From assembly GCF_003236295.1 (NCBI RefSeq), contig NZ_POTW01000073.1, positions 1 through 35,073 on the forward strand: a stretch of 35,073 nt of DNA, given 5' to 3'. The DNA comes from Jiangella anatolica. Lineage in GTDB: Bacteria > Actinomycetota > Actinomycetes > Jiangellales > Jiangellaceae. Below, one piece after another: positions 7,471 to 15,749 of this stretch. The notes below the pieces were generated by a model, which was given only the letters and a program-made list of their open reading frames with translations, was not told where the DNA came from and did not search any database. The stretch's first letter is position 1, and every line of letters starts with the position of its first letter. Made by a program: the position numbers and the translations under genes.

Positions 7471-8772
7471 ATGCAGCTGCGCGAGTCCGCGACGTTCGAC
7501 CGGCACGCGATCGCCGCGATCCAGCGCGCCGCCGACACCGGCGCCTACCGGATCCGCGGCTGGGGCGCCAAGCGGCCCCTGCCGCACTTCGACGACCTGC
7601 TCTTCCTCGGCGCCAGCATGTCCCGGTACCCGCTGGAGGGCTACCGCGAGCGCTGCGGCACGGACGTGGTGCTGGGCGGCCGGCACGGCGCGACGCCGCT
7701 GCGGCTGGAGGTGCCGGTCACCATCGCCGGCATGAGCTTCGGCGCCCTGTCGGCGCCGGCGAAGGAGGCGCTCGGCCGCGGCGCCAGCGCCGTCGGGACC
7801 AGCACCACCACCGGCGACGGCGGCATGACACCCGAGGAGCGCGAGCACTCCACGTCGCTGATCTACCAGTACCTGCCCTCGCGGTACGGCATGAACCCCG
7901 ACGACCTGCGCCGCGCCGACGCCATCGAGGTGGTCCTCGGGCAGGGCGCGAAACCCGGCGGCGGCGGCATGCTGCTCGGGCAGAAGATCAGCGACCGGGT
8001 CGCCGCGATGCGGACGCTGCCGACCGGCATCGACCAGCGGTCTCCGTCGCGGCACCCGGACTGGACCGGCCCGGACGACCTCGCGATCAAGATCGAGGAG
8101 CTGCGCGAGGCCACCGATCGGCGGACGCCGGTCTTCGTCAAGATCGGCGCGTCCCGGCCGTACTACGACACCGCACTCGCGGTGAAGGCCGGCGCCGACG
8201 CCGTCGTGCTCGACGGGATGCAGGGCGGCACCGCGGCGACCCAGGAGGTGTTCATCGAGCACGTCGGCATCCCGACGCTCGCGGCCATCCGGCCAGCCGT
8301 CGACGCCCTCGAGGAGCTCGGCGTGCACCGAGAGGTGCAGCTGGTGGTGTCCGGCGGCGTCCGGACCGGCGCCGACGTCGCGAAGGCCATCGCGCTGGGC
8401 GCCGACGCGGTCTCCGTCGGCACCGCGGCGCTGATCGCGCTGGGCGACAACCATCCCCGGTACGCCGCCGACTACGAGCGGCTGGGCTCGGCCCCCGGCT
8501 ACTACGAGGACTTCCAGGACGGCCGTGACCCGGCCGGCATCACCACGCAGGACCCGGAGCTGACCGGCCGGCTTGACCCGGTCGAGGGTGGCCGCCGCGT
8601 CGCGAACTACCTGCGGGTGCTGACCATGGAGGCACAGACCATCGCCCGGGCCTGTGGCAAATCGCACCTGCACCACCTCGAGCCGGAGGACCTGGTGGCC
8701 CTGACGGTGGAGGCGGCGGCCATGGCGCGGGTCCCGCTGGCCGGGACCGGCTGGATCCCGGGGGCACTGTGA
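7471..8772 (+). CDS. glxD: FMN-binding glutamate synthase-family subunit (GlxD / MgsC-like)
   Basis: A 433-residue TIM-barrel protein of the glutamate synthase central/FMN type. It reductively transfers the liberated amine to 2-oxoglutarate, giving N-methylglutamate (or glutamate). Motifs in order: GMSFGALSAPAKEALGRGAS (about 89-108), TTTGDGGM, the family hallmark GAKPGGGGMLLGQKIS (about 156-171), KIGASRPYYDTALAVKAGAD, then VVSGGVRTGADVAKAIALGA and VSVGTAALIALG for FMN phosphate binding. The late RACGKSHLHHL matches the tail of this subfamily. The ATG is preceded by GAAGGGG and lies 12 bp after glxC. Its TGA overlaps the GTG of the next gene by 4 bp (GTGA), tying the flavin oxidase to the same translation unit. 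Confidence 0.88.
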   Translation: MQLRESATFDRHAIAAIQRAADTGAYRIRGWGAKRPLPHFDDLLFLGASMSRYPLEGYRERCGTDVVLGGRHGATPLRLEVPVTIAGMSFGALSAPAKEALGRGASAVGTSTTTGDGGMTPEEREHSTSLIYQYLPSRYGMNPDDLRRADAIEVVLGQGAKPGGGGMLLGQKISDRVAAMRTLPTGIDQRSPSRHPDWTGPDDLAIKIEELREATDRRTPVFVKIGASRPYYDTALAVKAGADAVVLDGMQGGTAATQEVFIEHVGIPTLAAIRPAVDALEELGVHREVQLVVSGGVRTGADVAKAIALGADAVSVGTAALIALGDNHPRYAADYERLGSAPGYYEDFQDGRDPAGITTQDPELTGRLDPVEGGRRVANYLRVLTMEAQTIARACGKSHLHHLEPEDLVALTVEAAAMARVPLAGTGWIPGAL

Positions 8773-9893
8773 TCCGGGCCCGATGCGCGGTGGTCGGCGC
8801 AGGTCTCGCCGGCGCGTCGGCGGCCTGGCGGCTGGCCGCGAGCGGGGTCGAGACCGCCCTGCTGGAGGCCCGCACCCCCGCCCACGACGGCGGCAGCTCG
8901 CACGGCAGCGCCCGGATCTTCCGGCACGCCTACGCCGACCCCGAGTACGTGGCGCTGACCGTGCGGGCGCTGGCCGGCTGGCGGGAGCTCGCCCGGGCCG
9001 CGGGCACCGAGCTGCTGCGCACCACCGGCGGCCTCGATCTCGGCCCCGGCCGCGACCTGCCCGCGATCGCCGTCGCCCTGGACGGCGCGGGCCTGGAGTA
9101 CGAGCTGCTGCCGGCGTCAGCGGCCGCTGGCCGCTGGCCGCACCTGGCGTTCGCCGCCGACGTCCTGTACCAGCCCGCCGCTGGAGTGGTCGACGCCGAG
9201 TCCGCGGTGACGGCGATGGTCTCGCTGGCGCAGGCCGCGGGCGCGCAGGTGCGCACCAGCTGGCGGCTGGCCGGCGTGGAGCGGCGCGGCGCCGGCTGGC
9301 TGCTCACACCGTCCGGCGAGGGCGAGCCGGTCGAGTGCGAACTACTGGTGCTGTGCGCCGGGGCCTGGCTACCGGAGCTGGCGCGAGCGGCCGAGCTGGC
9401 GCCGGTGCGCGCGGCGCTGCCCGACCTGCGGGTCACCCAGCAGAGCGTCGTCCACTTCCCCTTCCCCGACGGCGTCGACGGCGCCGGCTGGCCGGTCTGG
9501 GTGCACAAGGACGAGCTCAACGTCTACGCGCTGCCCGGCGGCCGCGACGCCGGCCACGGCGGGTTCAAGATCGCCGAACACGACTTCGGCCGGCAGGTCA
9601 CCGCGACCACCCGCGACGGTGTCGTCGAGCCCGCGGCGCGGCAGCGCCTCGTCGACTACGTCCGGCGCTTCCTGCCCGGCGTGCCGCCGGAGCCGTACGC
9701 CACCACGACCTGCCTCTATACCTCCACCCCCGACGACGACTTCATCGTCGACCGGCTCGGCGACGTGATCGTCGTGTCGGCCTGCTCCGGGCACGGGGCC
9801 AAGTTCGCGCCGCTGCTCGGTGAGCTCGTCACCGACCTCGTCGCCGGGCTCGACACGCCGCGGCGGTTCCGGCGGTTAGGCTCGCCGCCGTGA
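8769..9893 (+). CDS. Monomeric sarcosine oxidase/SolA-family FAD amine oxidase, candidate N-methylglutamate oxidase
   Basis: A 374-residue flavoenzyme of the MSOX/MTOX family, which oxidatively demethylates N-methyl amino acids to the amino acid, formaldehyde and H2O2. The Rossmann motif VVGAGLAGASAAWRLA (residues 8-23) and HGSARIFRHAYADPEYV (about 44-60) are typical. The sequence CLYTSTPDDDFIVD places Cys at residue 315, the position of the covalent FAD cysteine in MSOX. Lys267 in GGFKIAEH matches the oxygen-activating lysine. The GTG start overlaps glxD by 4 bp, and its TGA overlaps the next gene by 4 bp. In this operon the obvious substrate is N-methylglutamate made by GlxBCD, where other bacteria use the heterotetrameric MgdABCD. 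Substrate choice is inferred from context. Confidence 0.85.
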   Translation: MIRARCAVVGAGLAGASAAWRLAASGVETALLEARTPAHDGGSSHGSARIFRHAYADPEYVALTVRALAGWRELARAAGTELLRTTGGLDLGPGRDLPAIAVALDGAGLEYELLPASAAAGRWPHLAFAADVLYQPAAGVVDAESAVTAMVSLAQAAGAQVRTSWRLAGVERRGAGWLLTPSGEGEPVECELLVLCAGAWLPELARAAELAPVRAALPDLRVTQQSVVHFPFPDGVDGAGWPVWVHKDELNVYALPGGRDAGHGGFKIAEHDFGRQVTATTRDGVVEPAARQRLVDYVRRFLPGVPPEPYATTTCLYTSTPDDDFIVDRLGDVIVVSACSGHGAKFAPLLGELVTDLVAGLDTPRRFRRLGSPP

Positions 9894-10531
9894 CCACCAC
9901 CTCGCCGGGCGCGGAGGTCCCTGAGCCCGGCACCGGCCGGCTCGAGGAGATCATCGCCGTCCAGGTCCGCCACTACCGGCAGAACGCCGGCCTGACGACG
10001 AGCGAGCTGGCCGCCCGGACCGGCCTGTCCAAGGCCATGATCTCCAAGATCGAGACGGCTCGGACGTCCGCGAGCCTCACCTCGCTGCAACGGCTGGCCG
10101 ACGGACTGGCGATACCCGTCACGTCGCTGTTCCGCGGCGTCGACACCGAGCGCGACGCCGTCTTCACCCGCGCGGGCCAAGGGGCCACGACGGTGCGCAG
10201 CGGAACCCGTCTCGGCCACGAGTACCAACTGCTCGGTGCGCTGCGCCGGGTCCCCGGCGCGCTGGAGCCGACGCTGGTCACCCTGACCCGCAAGTCCGAC
10301 ACGTTCCCGCTGTTCCAGCACCCGGGCAGCGAGTTCCTCCACATGCTCGAGGGCCGCATGGTCTACAGCCACGGCGCCTACGAGTACACGATGGGCCCCG
10401 GAGACTCGCTCCTCATCGACGGCGAGGGCCCACACGGGCCGAAGGAGCTGCTCGAGGTGCCGATCCGATTCCTCGCGATCGCCCAGAGCGCCACCTACAC
10501 CGGCCCGGGTGACGGATTCCACCACAGCTGA
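9890..10531 (+). CDS. XRE-family regulator with C-terminal cupin domain (PuuR-like)
   Basis: A 213-residue transcription factor. An HTH of the Cro/C1 type occupies about residues 18-75, with TTSELAARTGLSKAMISKIE as the recognition unit. A beta-barrel cupin follows at about 120-205, including FQHPGSEFLHMLEGRMVYS and MGPGDSLLIDGEGPHGP. Cupin-bearing XRE proteins sense small amines, amino acids or sugars and usually repress the genes beside them. Position as last gene of the glnT-glx operon, with a GTGA overlap to the flavin oxidase gene, suggests autoregulated control of amine use through the repeat upstream of glnT. The effector (methylamine, N-methylglutamate or another amine) is not known from sequence. 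Confidence 0.88.
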   Translation: MTTTSPGAEVPEPGTGRLEEIIAVQVRHYRQNAGLTTSELAARTGLSKAMISKIETARTSASLTSLQRLADGLAIPVTSLFRGVDTERDAVFTRAGQGATTVRSGTRLGHEYQLLGALRRVPGALEPTLVTLTRKSDTFPLFQHPGSEFLHMLEGRMVYSHGAYEYTMGPGDSLLIDGEGPHGPKELLEVPIRFLAIAQSATYTGPGDGFHHS

Positions 10532-10730
10532 GGCCCTACGGCCTGGCGGTCACCGTCGCCACCCATGCCGCCAGCTCGGCCTGACCGAGGCCGCGCTGCG
10601 CGAGGCCACCCGGCGGGCGGCCGGCTGCAGGCCCAAGGAGTTCATCCTGCGCGCTCGGCTCACCCGGGCCAAGGAACTGCTCGCCGCCACCGACCTCCCG
10701 GTTGCTGCCGTCCCCGCCCGCACCGGATGA
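10509..10730 (+). pseudogene. Remnant of an AraC-family regulator C-terminus
   Basis: The frame ending at TGA 10728-10730 contains LGLTEAALREATRRAAGC, then RPKEFILRARLTRAKELL and ATDLPVAAVPARTG. This matches the first helix-turn-helix of AraC-type proteins and the start of the second, where intact members continue with ..VGF.s.syFsraFr. The frame stops just there, and nothing recognisable as the sensing domain lies upstream, where it runs into the end of the XRE gene. I read it as a truncated relic of about 55 codons (about 10567-10730), probably not expressed. The family link rests on motif resemblance only. Confidence 0.5.
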
Positions 10731-10798
10731 CGAAGCTGCCGGTACCACGCGCGACCGGTCCCTCACCGTGGCTTGGATCGCCCGCGCCCATTGATCGC

Positions 10799-11572
10799 TC
10801 ACGGCGGGGCAACAGCCCCACGCGCGACCTGCCACGCCGTGTCGAGCGTCGTCTCGTGCGCCTGGACGCCGAGCCGTCGCCACATCACCCCTCCGTCGTC
10901 GAGGTCGAGCCGGCCGATGCTCTCGACGTCCGCGCCGACGGGTGCGCCGATGCATAGCACCGAGGCCAGCACGCGATGCTTGCCGATCAGCCCTGACGTC
11001 GGCCATGGGCCGAGCGGGAGGTCCTCGACCAGCACCGGGTGGCCGTCCCGCTCGACTGTGATGCGCTGCCGCAGCGTGCCCGGCCACTCGCCGTCGCGGC
11101 CGAGCACCACCGTCTCCCGCAGTGCGAGGTAGGCACCGTCGGCCAGTTGCGCGACGGTGCTGCGGCCGACGTCGGCGCCGGCAGAGACGACGAACGGCCT
11201 GCCCGCCCAGGTGAGCCGGGCACCGGCGCCGAGTTGGATTCGCACGTCCCAGCTCGCATGCCCACCACGCATGTCGTAGGCGACGGTGCCGCCCGGTTCG
11301 ATCAGGTCCAGCCAGGCTCCCGCGTCGACGGTGACGTCGACCTCGATGCCGTCGCCTGCGACCAGCAGCGCTCCGTCTGGCACGAGTGAGACCCTGGCCA
11401 CCGTGGCGTCGTGGTGGACCAGCACCGGGCGCAGCGCGGCGGCGGCCGGATCGGAGCGGCTCACCGCCGTGCGGACGCGGCACCGCTCGTTGCCGGAGCC
11501 CGGGCTGACCCGGATCCGGGTGCGGGCGACCCGGGCCGCGTTTCTAGTGATTGTGGGCGTGCTCGTGTGCAT
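10799..11572 (-). CDS. ureD: Urease accessory protein UreD
   Basis: A 257-residue beta-rich scaffold (UreD/UreH) that binds apo-urease and, with UreF and UreG, forms the nickel-delivery complex. Recognisable stretches are [20 protein letters not shown] (about 62-81), the conserved [20 protein letters not shown] region (about 103-122) and LREETV-like [14 protein letters not shown] (about 148-161). The ATG at 11570-11572 lies within the last codons of ureG (29-bp overlap), so it is the terminal gene of the operon. A slightly later start cannot be excluded because the first 20 residues are not conserved. Assignment is supported more by operon position than by any single motif. Confidence 0.88.
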   Translation of the reverse strand: MHTSTPTITRNAARVARTRIRVSPGSGNERCRVRTAVSRSDPAAAALRPVLVHHDATVARVSLVPDGALLVAGDGIEVDVTVDAGAWLDLIEPGGTVAYDMRGGHASWDVRIQLGAGARLTWAGRPFVVSAGADVGRSTVAQLADGAYLALRETVVLGRDGEWPGTLRQRITVERDGHPVLVEDLPLGPWPTSGLIGKHRVLASVLCIGAPVGADVESIGRLDLDDGGVMWRRLGVQAHETTLDTAWQVARGAVAPP

Positions 11573-12263
11573 GCAGGTGCCTGGCCATCGGGCCGGGGTC
11601 GACCGGCATCAGCATCCCGGCCCGGTGGGTGGCCAGCACGCCGCTGATCCAGGCGAGCAGTTCGTCGATGCTGGCCCGGTCGGTGCGGGACAGGCCGATG
11701 ACAGGGCCGCCGCCACGCGCGGCACGGGCGTCGGCGAGCATGCGTGCGACGTCGACACCGACGTACGGCGCGAGGTCGGTCTTGTTGACCACCAGTAGGT
11801 CGGCCCGCTCGATGCCGGGGCCGCCCTTGCGGGCGACGTCCCCTCCACCGGCGACGTCGAGCACGAACACCTGCGCGTCGACGAGCGCGGGCGAGAATGT
11901 CGCGGTCAGATTGTCGCCGCCGGACTCGAGCAGGACGACGTCGAGGTCGCCGTACTCGTCCTCCAACTCCTCCACGACGAGCAGGTTGGCGGTGATGTCG
12001 TCCCGGATCGCGGTGTGCGGACAGGCGCCGGTCTCCACCGCGCGGATCCGGTCCGCGTCGAGCACGCCGGCCGCCCGCAGGAATCGGGCGTCCTCATCGG
12101 TGTAGATGTCGTTGGTGATCACAGCCAGTTCCAGCCGCCCGGCCAGCTCACGGCACAGCAGTGCGATCAGCGAGCTCTTGCCGGTGCCGACCGGACCGCA
12201 GATGCCGAGGCGCAGCGCACGGCCGTGCGGGTGCGGGTTTGGATGGTCCTCGTGTTCAAGCAC
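11544..12263 (-). CDS. ureG: Urease accessory GTPase UreG
   Basis: A 239-residue SIMIBI GTPase that supplies GTP-driven nickel insertion into urease. The P-loop [10 protein letters not shown] is at about residues 23-32, followed by [15 protein letters not shown], the nickel-binding [11 protein letters not shown] (Cys-Pro-His motif, about 78-88), [17 protein letters not shown] and the guanine-specificity motif NKTD (about 160). Both ends are histidine-rich: [11 protein letters not shown] at the start and [12 protein letters not shown] at the end. The second tail is unusual for actinobacterial UreG and may store nickel when no UreE is present; no ureE is seen in this operon. The GTG start overlaps ureF by 8 bp. 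Confidence 0.96.
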   Translation of the reverse strand: MLEHEDHPNPHPHGRALRLGICGPVGTGKSSLIALLCRELAGRLELAVITNDIYTDEDARFLRAAGVLDADRIRAVETGACPHTAIRDDITANLLVVEELEDEYGDLDVVLLESGGDNLTATFSPALVDAQVFVLDVAGGGDVARKGGPGIERADLLVVNKTDLAPYVGVDVARMLADARAARGGGPVIGLSRTDRASIDELLAWISGVLATHRAGMLMPVDPGPMARHLHAHEHAHNH

Positions 12264-12933
12264 GGAACAACCTCCTGCTGGTGGCGGCGTGGGCCTGTGC
12301 CCAGGCCTCGATCTGCGGGGACCCGACGGCAGGGATCGACGCGGGCTCGGTCAGCTCGGCGACGGTGGCGGCCAACTGGTCGATGTCGGGCAGCGCGTCG
12401 TGGACCCAGCCGGTGACGACGGCGGGGTCCATCGGGACGAGCTTGAGCGCGGCCGCGCAGACGGTTTGTACGTCGTCGTACCCGACAAGCCGGGCCAGTG
12501 CGGCTGCACCGAGCCCGACGTGCGCGGCGACCGCGCCCAGCACGACGGCCCGGCACGGCCGGATCAACTCCCGGACGGCCTGCAACGCCCCCGCCTCGGG
12601 CCACAGACGGTCGGCCAGCCTCAGCAGCGCCCGCGCCTGCACGCGAGCGGCCTCGCGCAGGGCCGGGCTCGGCGTCCGGGCCGCCCAGGCGGCCGCCACG
12701 TCGGCGAGTTGTGCTGTCCCGCCGCTCCGGAGCAGGACGGCTCGGGCCACCACGGCGGTGCCGGCTTCCACACAGGTGACGCTGGCCAGCCGCGCCGAGA
12801 CGTACCCGGGGAGCTCCGCCGCCGCGAGCCCGTGGGCGAGTGCCGCCTCCGCGGTGCCGGACTGGGTATGCCCGGCCGCCGGGAGCCGGGCGTCTGCGAG
12901 CAGCATCAGCAGCAGCTCGGGATGTGGCGGCAT
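12256..12933 (-). CDS. ureF: Urease accessory protein UreF
   Basis: A 225-residue all-helical protein that links UreD and UreG in the activation complex and gates GTP hydrolysis. The opening [26 protein letters not shown] (from about residue 7) carries the UreF-type D-RLP-GG-HS pattern with Gln-Ser in place of the usual Phe/Tyr-Ser. The middle has [28 protein letters not shown], and the end has ALKLVPMDP, typical of the family's K-x-x-P region. A strong GGAGGG ribosome site precedes the ATG. It lies 13 bp after ureC and overlaps ureG by 8 bp. Confidence 0.93.
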   Translation of the reverse strand: MPPHPELLLMLLADARLPAAGHTQSGTAEAALAHGLAAAELPGYVSARLASVTCVEAGTAVVARAVLLRSGGTAQLADVAAAWAARTPSPALREAARVQARALLRLADRLWPEAGALQAVRELIRPCRAVVLGAVAAHVGLGAAALARLVGYDDVQTVCAAALKLVPMDPAVVTGWVHDALPDIDQLAATVAELTEPASIPAVGSPQIEAWAQAHAATSRRLFRA

Positions 12934-12946
12934 GGCACCCTCCGAG

Positions 12947-14653
12947 TCAGAACATCGAGTAGAGCTGCGCCAGCGGTAGCCAGTCGGCGGGTGCTGGTTC
13001 GATCCGCTCGCCGTCGACGTCGATCGCGAACGTCTCAGGGTCGATTTCGATCCGCGGCAGCGCGGAGTTGTTCACCATCTGGGCTTTGCCGACGTCGCGG
13101 GTCGGCGTGACCGCGGCGAGCCGCCGCCGCAGGCCGAGCCGGCCGGCCAGGCCGTCGTCGAGTGCGGCCGGCGCGACGAAGCTGACCGCGTGCGCGCTGC
13201 CGTCGGCGACGAGTGTTGGTCGCATCAGTACCGGCTGGGGCGTCGGGATCGAGGCGTTCGGGTCGCCCAGCGCGCCCCACACCAGCGCGCCGCCCTTGAG
13301 CACCACGTGGGGCCTGATCCCGAAGAACCGCGGGTCCCACAGCACGAGGTCGGCCAGCTTGCCCACCTCGACCGAGCCGACCTCATGTGCGATGCCGTGC
13401 GCGATCGCCGGGTTGATCGTGTACTTGGCGACATACCGCCGGGCCCGGGCGTTGTCCGCGGGGCCGTCATCCAGGTGGGCGTGGTCGCCGAGCCGGTGCT
13501 TCATGACGTGCGCCACCTGCCAGGTCCGGCAGATCACCTCGCCGATCCGGCCCATCGCCTGGGCGTCGGAGGAGGTGATCGACATCGCCCCGAGATCGTG
13601 CAGCACGTCCTCCGCGGCGATCGTGGTCGCCCGGATCCGGGACTCGGCAAAGGCCAGGTCCTCGGGCACGCGGGGGTTGAGGTGATGGCAGACCATCAGC
13701 ATGTCCAGGTGCTCGGCGACGGTGTTCACGGTGTGCGGCAGCGTCGGGTTGGTCGAGCCTGGGATGACGTGCGGCAGTCCGGCGACGGTGAGGATGTCCG
13801 GCGCATGGCCGCCCCCGGCGCCCTCGGCGTGGAACGCGTGGATGCCGCGCCCGGCGATGGCGGCGATCATGGACTCGACGTACCCGGCCTCGTTCAGCGA
13901 GTCCGAGTGCAGCGTCACCTGCAGGCCGAACTCGTCGGCGGCGCGGAGGGCGGCGTCGATCGCGGCCGGGGTGGAGCCCCAGTCCTCGTGCACCTTGTAG
14001 GCCGCGGCCCCGGCCAGTGCCTGCTCGGCCAGGCCGGCGGCGCTCACCGTGTTGCCCTTGCCCATCAGCAGCAGGTTGACGGGCACGTCGTCCAGGGCAC
14101 GGTGAACGGTGGCCAGATGCCACGGCCCGGGAGTGACTGTGGTGGCTTTCGTGCCCTCCGACGGGCCGGTGCCGCCCCCGCCGACCGTCGTCGTACCGGT
14201 GGCCAGCGCCTCGACCAGCTGCGACCGGGAGATCAGATGGGTGTGGACGTCGATTGCGCCCGCGGTGAGGATCCGGCCCTCGCCGGAGATCACGTCGGTG
14301 CCGGGCCCGATGACGAGGTCCGGGTGCACACCGTCGGCGATGTCGGGGTTGCCGGCCCGGCCAAGGGCGACGATCCGGCCGGCGCGGATCCCGACGTCGG
14401 CGCGGACCACCCCCCAGTGGTCGAGCACCACCGCGTTCGTGATCACGGTGTCCAGGGCGCCGTCGCCGTTCGACACCGTCGACTGTGCCATCGACTCGCG
14501 GATCGACTTGCCGCCGCCGAAAACTGCCTCTTCACCGCCGACCGTGAGATCCTGCTCTACCTCCACCCACAGGTCGGTGTCGGCGAGGCGCAGCTGGTCG
14601 CCGGCGGTGGGCCCGTAGAGCCCGGCGTACTCGGCCCGCGGGATCTCAACCAC
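12947..14653 (-). CDS. ureC: Urease alpha subunit UreC
   Basis: The 568-residue catalytic subunit that hydrolyses urea to ammonia and carbamate at a di-nickel centre. All key residues are in place with a +3 shift from the Klebsiella numbering: His137 and His139 in DVHTHL, carbamylated Lys220 in YKVHEDWG, His222, His249 in LHSDS, His275 in [15 protein letters not shown], and the mobile flap Cys322-His323 in MVCHHLNP. The proton-handling [12 protein letters not shown] region is intact. The protein is therefore expected to be active. The GTG start at 14653 overlaps ureB by 8 bp. Nothing suggests truncation. Confidence 0.98.
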   Translation of the reverse strand: MVEIPRAEYAGLYGPTAGDQLRLADTDLWVEVEQDLTVGGEEAVFGGGKSIRESMAQSTVSNGDGALDTVITNAVVLDHWGVVRADVGIRAGRIVALGRAGNPDIADGVHPDLVIGPGTDVISGEGRILTAGAIDVHTHLISRSQLVEALATGTTTVGGGGTGPSEGTKATTVTPGPWHLATVHRALDDVPVNLLLMGKGNTVSAAGLAEQALAGAAAYKVHEDWGSTPAAIDAALRAADEFGLQVTLHSDSLNEAGYVESMIAAIAGRGIHAFHAEGAGGGHAPDILTVAGLPHVIPGSTNPTLPHTVNTVAEHLDMLMVCHHLNPRVPEDLAFAESRIRATTIAAEDVLHDLGAMSITSSDAQAMGRIGEVICRTWQVAHVMKHRLGDHAHLDDGPADNARARRYVAKYTINPAIAHGIAHEVGSVEVGKLADLVLWDPRFFGIRPHVVLKGGALVWGALGDPNASIPTPQPVLMRPTLVADGSAHAVSFVAPAALDDGLAGRLGLRRRLAAVTPTRDVGKAQMVNNSALPRIEIDPETFAIDVDGERIEPAPADWLPLAQLYSMF

Positions 14654-14981
14654 CGGCGGCCTCCGGCTTGATCCTGATGCCGGGGACCCGCCGCCGGCCG
14701 CGCAGGGCGACGATCGCCACCTCGGCCGACACGCCCGGCTCGAACCGGCGGGACGTGCCGGACGGGATGTCGAGTCGGTACCCCGCCACGGCGGCGCGGT
14801 CGAGCAGGAGCGCCGGGTTCACCTCGGCAAGGTGGATGTGGGAGCCGATCTGGATCGGCCGGTCGCCTGTGTTGGTGACGACCACGGTTCCACGCTCGGC
14901 GGCGCTCCGGTCGGCGTTGAGCACGATGCTGCCTGCGGCGACCCGCATCGCCCCTGGTCCTGATGTGCGTACGGCCATCAT
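14646..14981 (-). CDS. ureB: Urease beta subunit UreB
   Basis: A 111-residue structural subunit that packs on UreC in the (alpha-beta-gamma)3 urease. Signature stretches are [27 protein letters not shown] (about 33-59) and [15 protein letters not shown] (about 69-83), followed by the Gly-rich end. Two adjacent ATG codons (14976-14981) follow GAGAGG, so either may be used. It begins 10 bp after ureA and overlaps ureC by 8 bp, so separate gamma and beta chains are made, as in most bacteria. Confidence 0.96.
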   Translation of the reverse strand: MMAVRTSGPGAMRVAAGSIVLNADRSAAERGTVVVTNTGDRPIQIGSHIHLAEVNPALLLDRAAVAGYRLDIPSGTSRRFEPGVSAEVAIVALRGRRRVPGIRIKPEAAGG

Positions 14982-14991
14982 GGCGGTCCTC

Positions 14992-15294
14992 TCAGACGAT
15001 CGGGTAGTGGATGGTGACGAGCTTGCGTCCGTCGGGGAACGTGGCCTCGACCTGGACGTCGGTGACCATCTCGGCGACGTCTGGCATGACGTCGTCGCGG
15101 GTGAGCACCTCGCGGCCGCGTTCCATCAGGTCCACCACCGTCGCACCGGCGCGGGCCTCCTCGAGCACCCAGCACGACAGCAGGGCCACCGTCTCGGGGT
15201 AGTTGAGCCGCACACCGCGGGCGCGCCGGTCCCGGGCTACCATGCCCGCGACGGCCAGGAGCAGCTTCTCGGTGTCGGCTGGTGTCAGGTGCAT
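14992..15294 (-). CDS. ureA: Urease gamma subunit UreA
   Basis: A 100-residue structural subunit. [20 protein letters not shown] opens the protein, [25 protein letters not shown] follows and [18 protein letters not shown] is the conserved centre. The ATG at 15292-15294 is chosen because homology starts there and GAAGGG lies seven bases upstream. The same frame extends ten codons further upstream only because it is continuous with a urtE remnant. First gene of the six-gene operon ureABCFGD, all on the minus strand. Confidence 0.96.
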   Translation of the reverse strand: MHLTPADTEKLLLAVAGMVARDRRARGVRLNYPETVALLSCWVLEEARAGATVVDLMERGREVLTRDDVMPDVAEMVTDVQVEATFPDGRKLVTIHYPIV

Positions 15295-15309
15295 CGCGGA
15301 CCCTTCAGA

Positions 15310-15435
15310 TCGTGAGCGCGGCACGTACCGCAGCGCGAACCTGAACTGCTACTCGATCAGCAGCACCGAAAGATCGCCGCGCCGGGTCAGCTCGCCGGTG
15401 ACCCGTTCGATCTCCTCGACGCGCGCGGCGAACCT
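15310..15435 (-). pseudogene. urtE: Remnant of urtE (urea ABC transporter ATPase) with a nonsense codon
   Basis: Reading the minus strand from about 15435 gives RVEEIERVTGELTRRGDLSV then LLIE, a TAG stop (15349-15351), then QFRFALRYV. Intact UrtE proteins end with a region of the form IEEIERVIxxLxxRGDLxVLLVEQyxdFAxxxADRY, after the Walker B. The stop stands where the family has Gln, one C-to-T change from CAG. The remnant lies directly upstream of ureA and in its frame; urtABCDE-ureABC is a known gene order in actinobacteria. Walker A, signature and Walker B motifs are absent from the preceding sequence, so only the 3' end survives. Family identification is by motif memory. Confidence 0.55.
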
Positions 15436-15444
15436 CCCGAACAC

Positions 15445-15749
15445 GGCGAACGACGGTGCCCGTCATCAGGCGGTCCGGTGGTGTCAACACGTCGGTACGA
15501 CCCTCTCGATCATCGGCACGGCCGTCGCTCCACCTTCGCGGTGGCCCGCTGTAGGGAGACCGAGGGACGCGTTGCCGTGTCATCGGGCTCGATCACGTTA
15601 GCGAGGCTAGGTTTCAAGTAGTGACCAAACGGAATCAACTCCACGTAACGCGGCGCAATGATCGGCGCGCAAACCTTCCGGTCCACGAACCCCTTATTTT
15701 GTGGCGGCCGCGAGGTGGGACGCCGCTCTGCGGCGGGGCGGAGGCGTGG
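15445..15749. other. Non-coding gap upstream of the urease operon
   Basis: No supported gene. It may hold further decayed urt sequence, but I recognise none. A hairpin CGCCGC-TCT-GCGGCG at 15721-15735 lies 15 bp after the stop of the minus-strand gene at 15750 and could help end its transcript, although no T-run follows. The stretch 15600-15710 is less GC-rich than its surroundings. Confidence 0.5.

Noticed and set aside
6757-8676. A minus-strand open frame of 639 codons
   Set aside because: Antisense to glxC and glxD, which have clear family motifs; no motif in the antisense product.
15305-15583. Minus-strand 92-codon frame upstream of ureA
   Set aside because: Arg-rich with no motif; the neighbouring frame of the same strand carries the recognisable urtE remnant.
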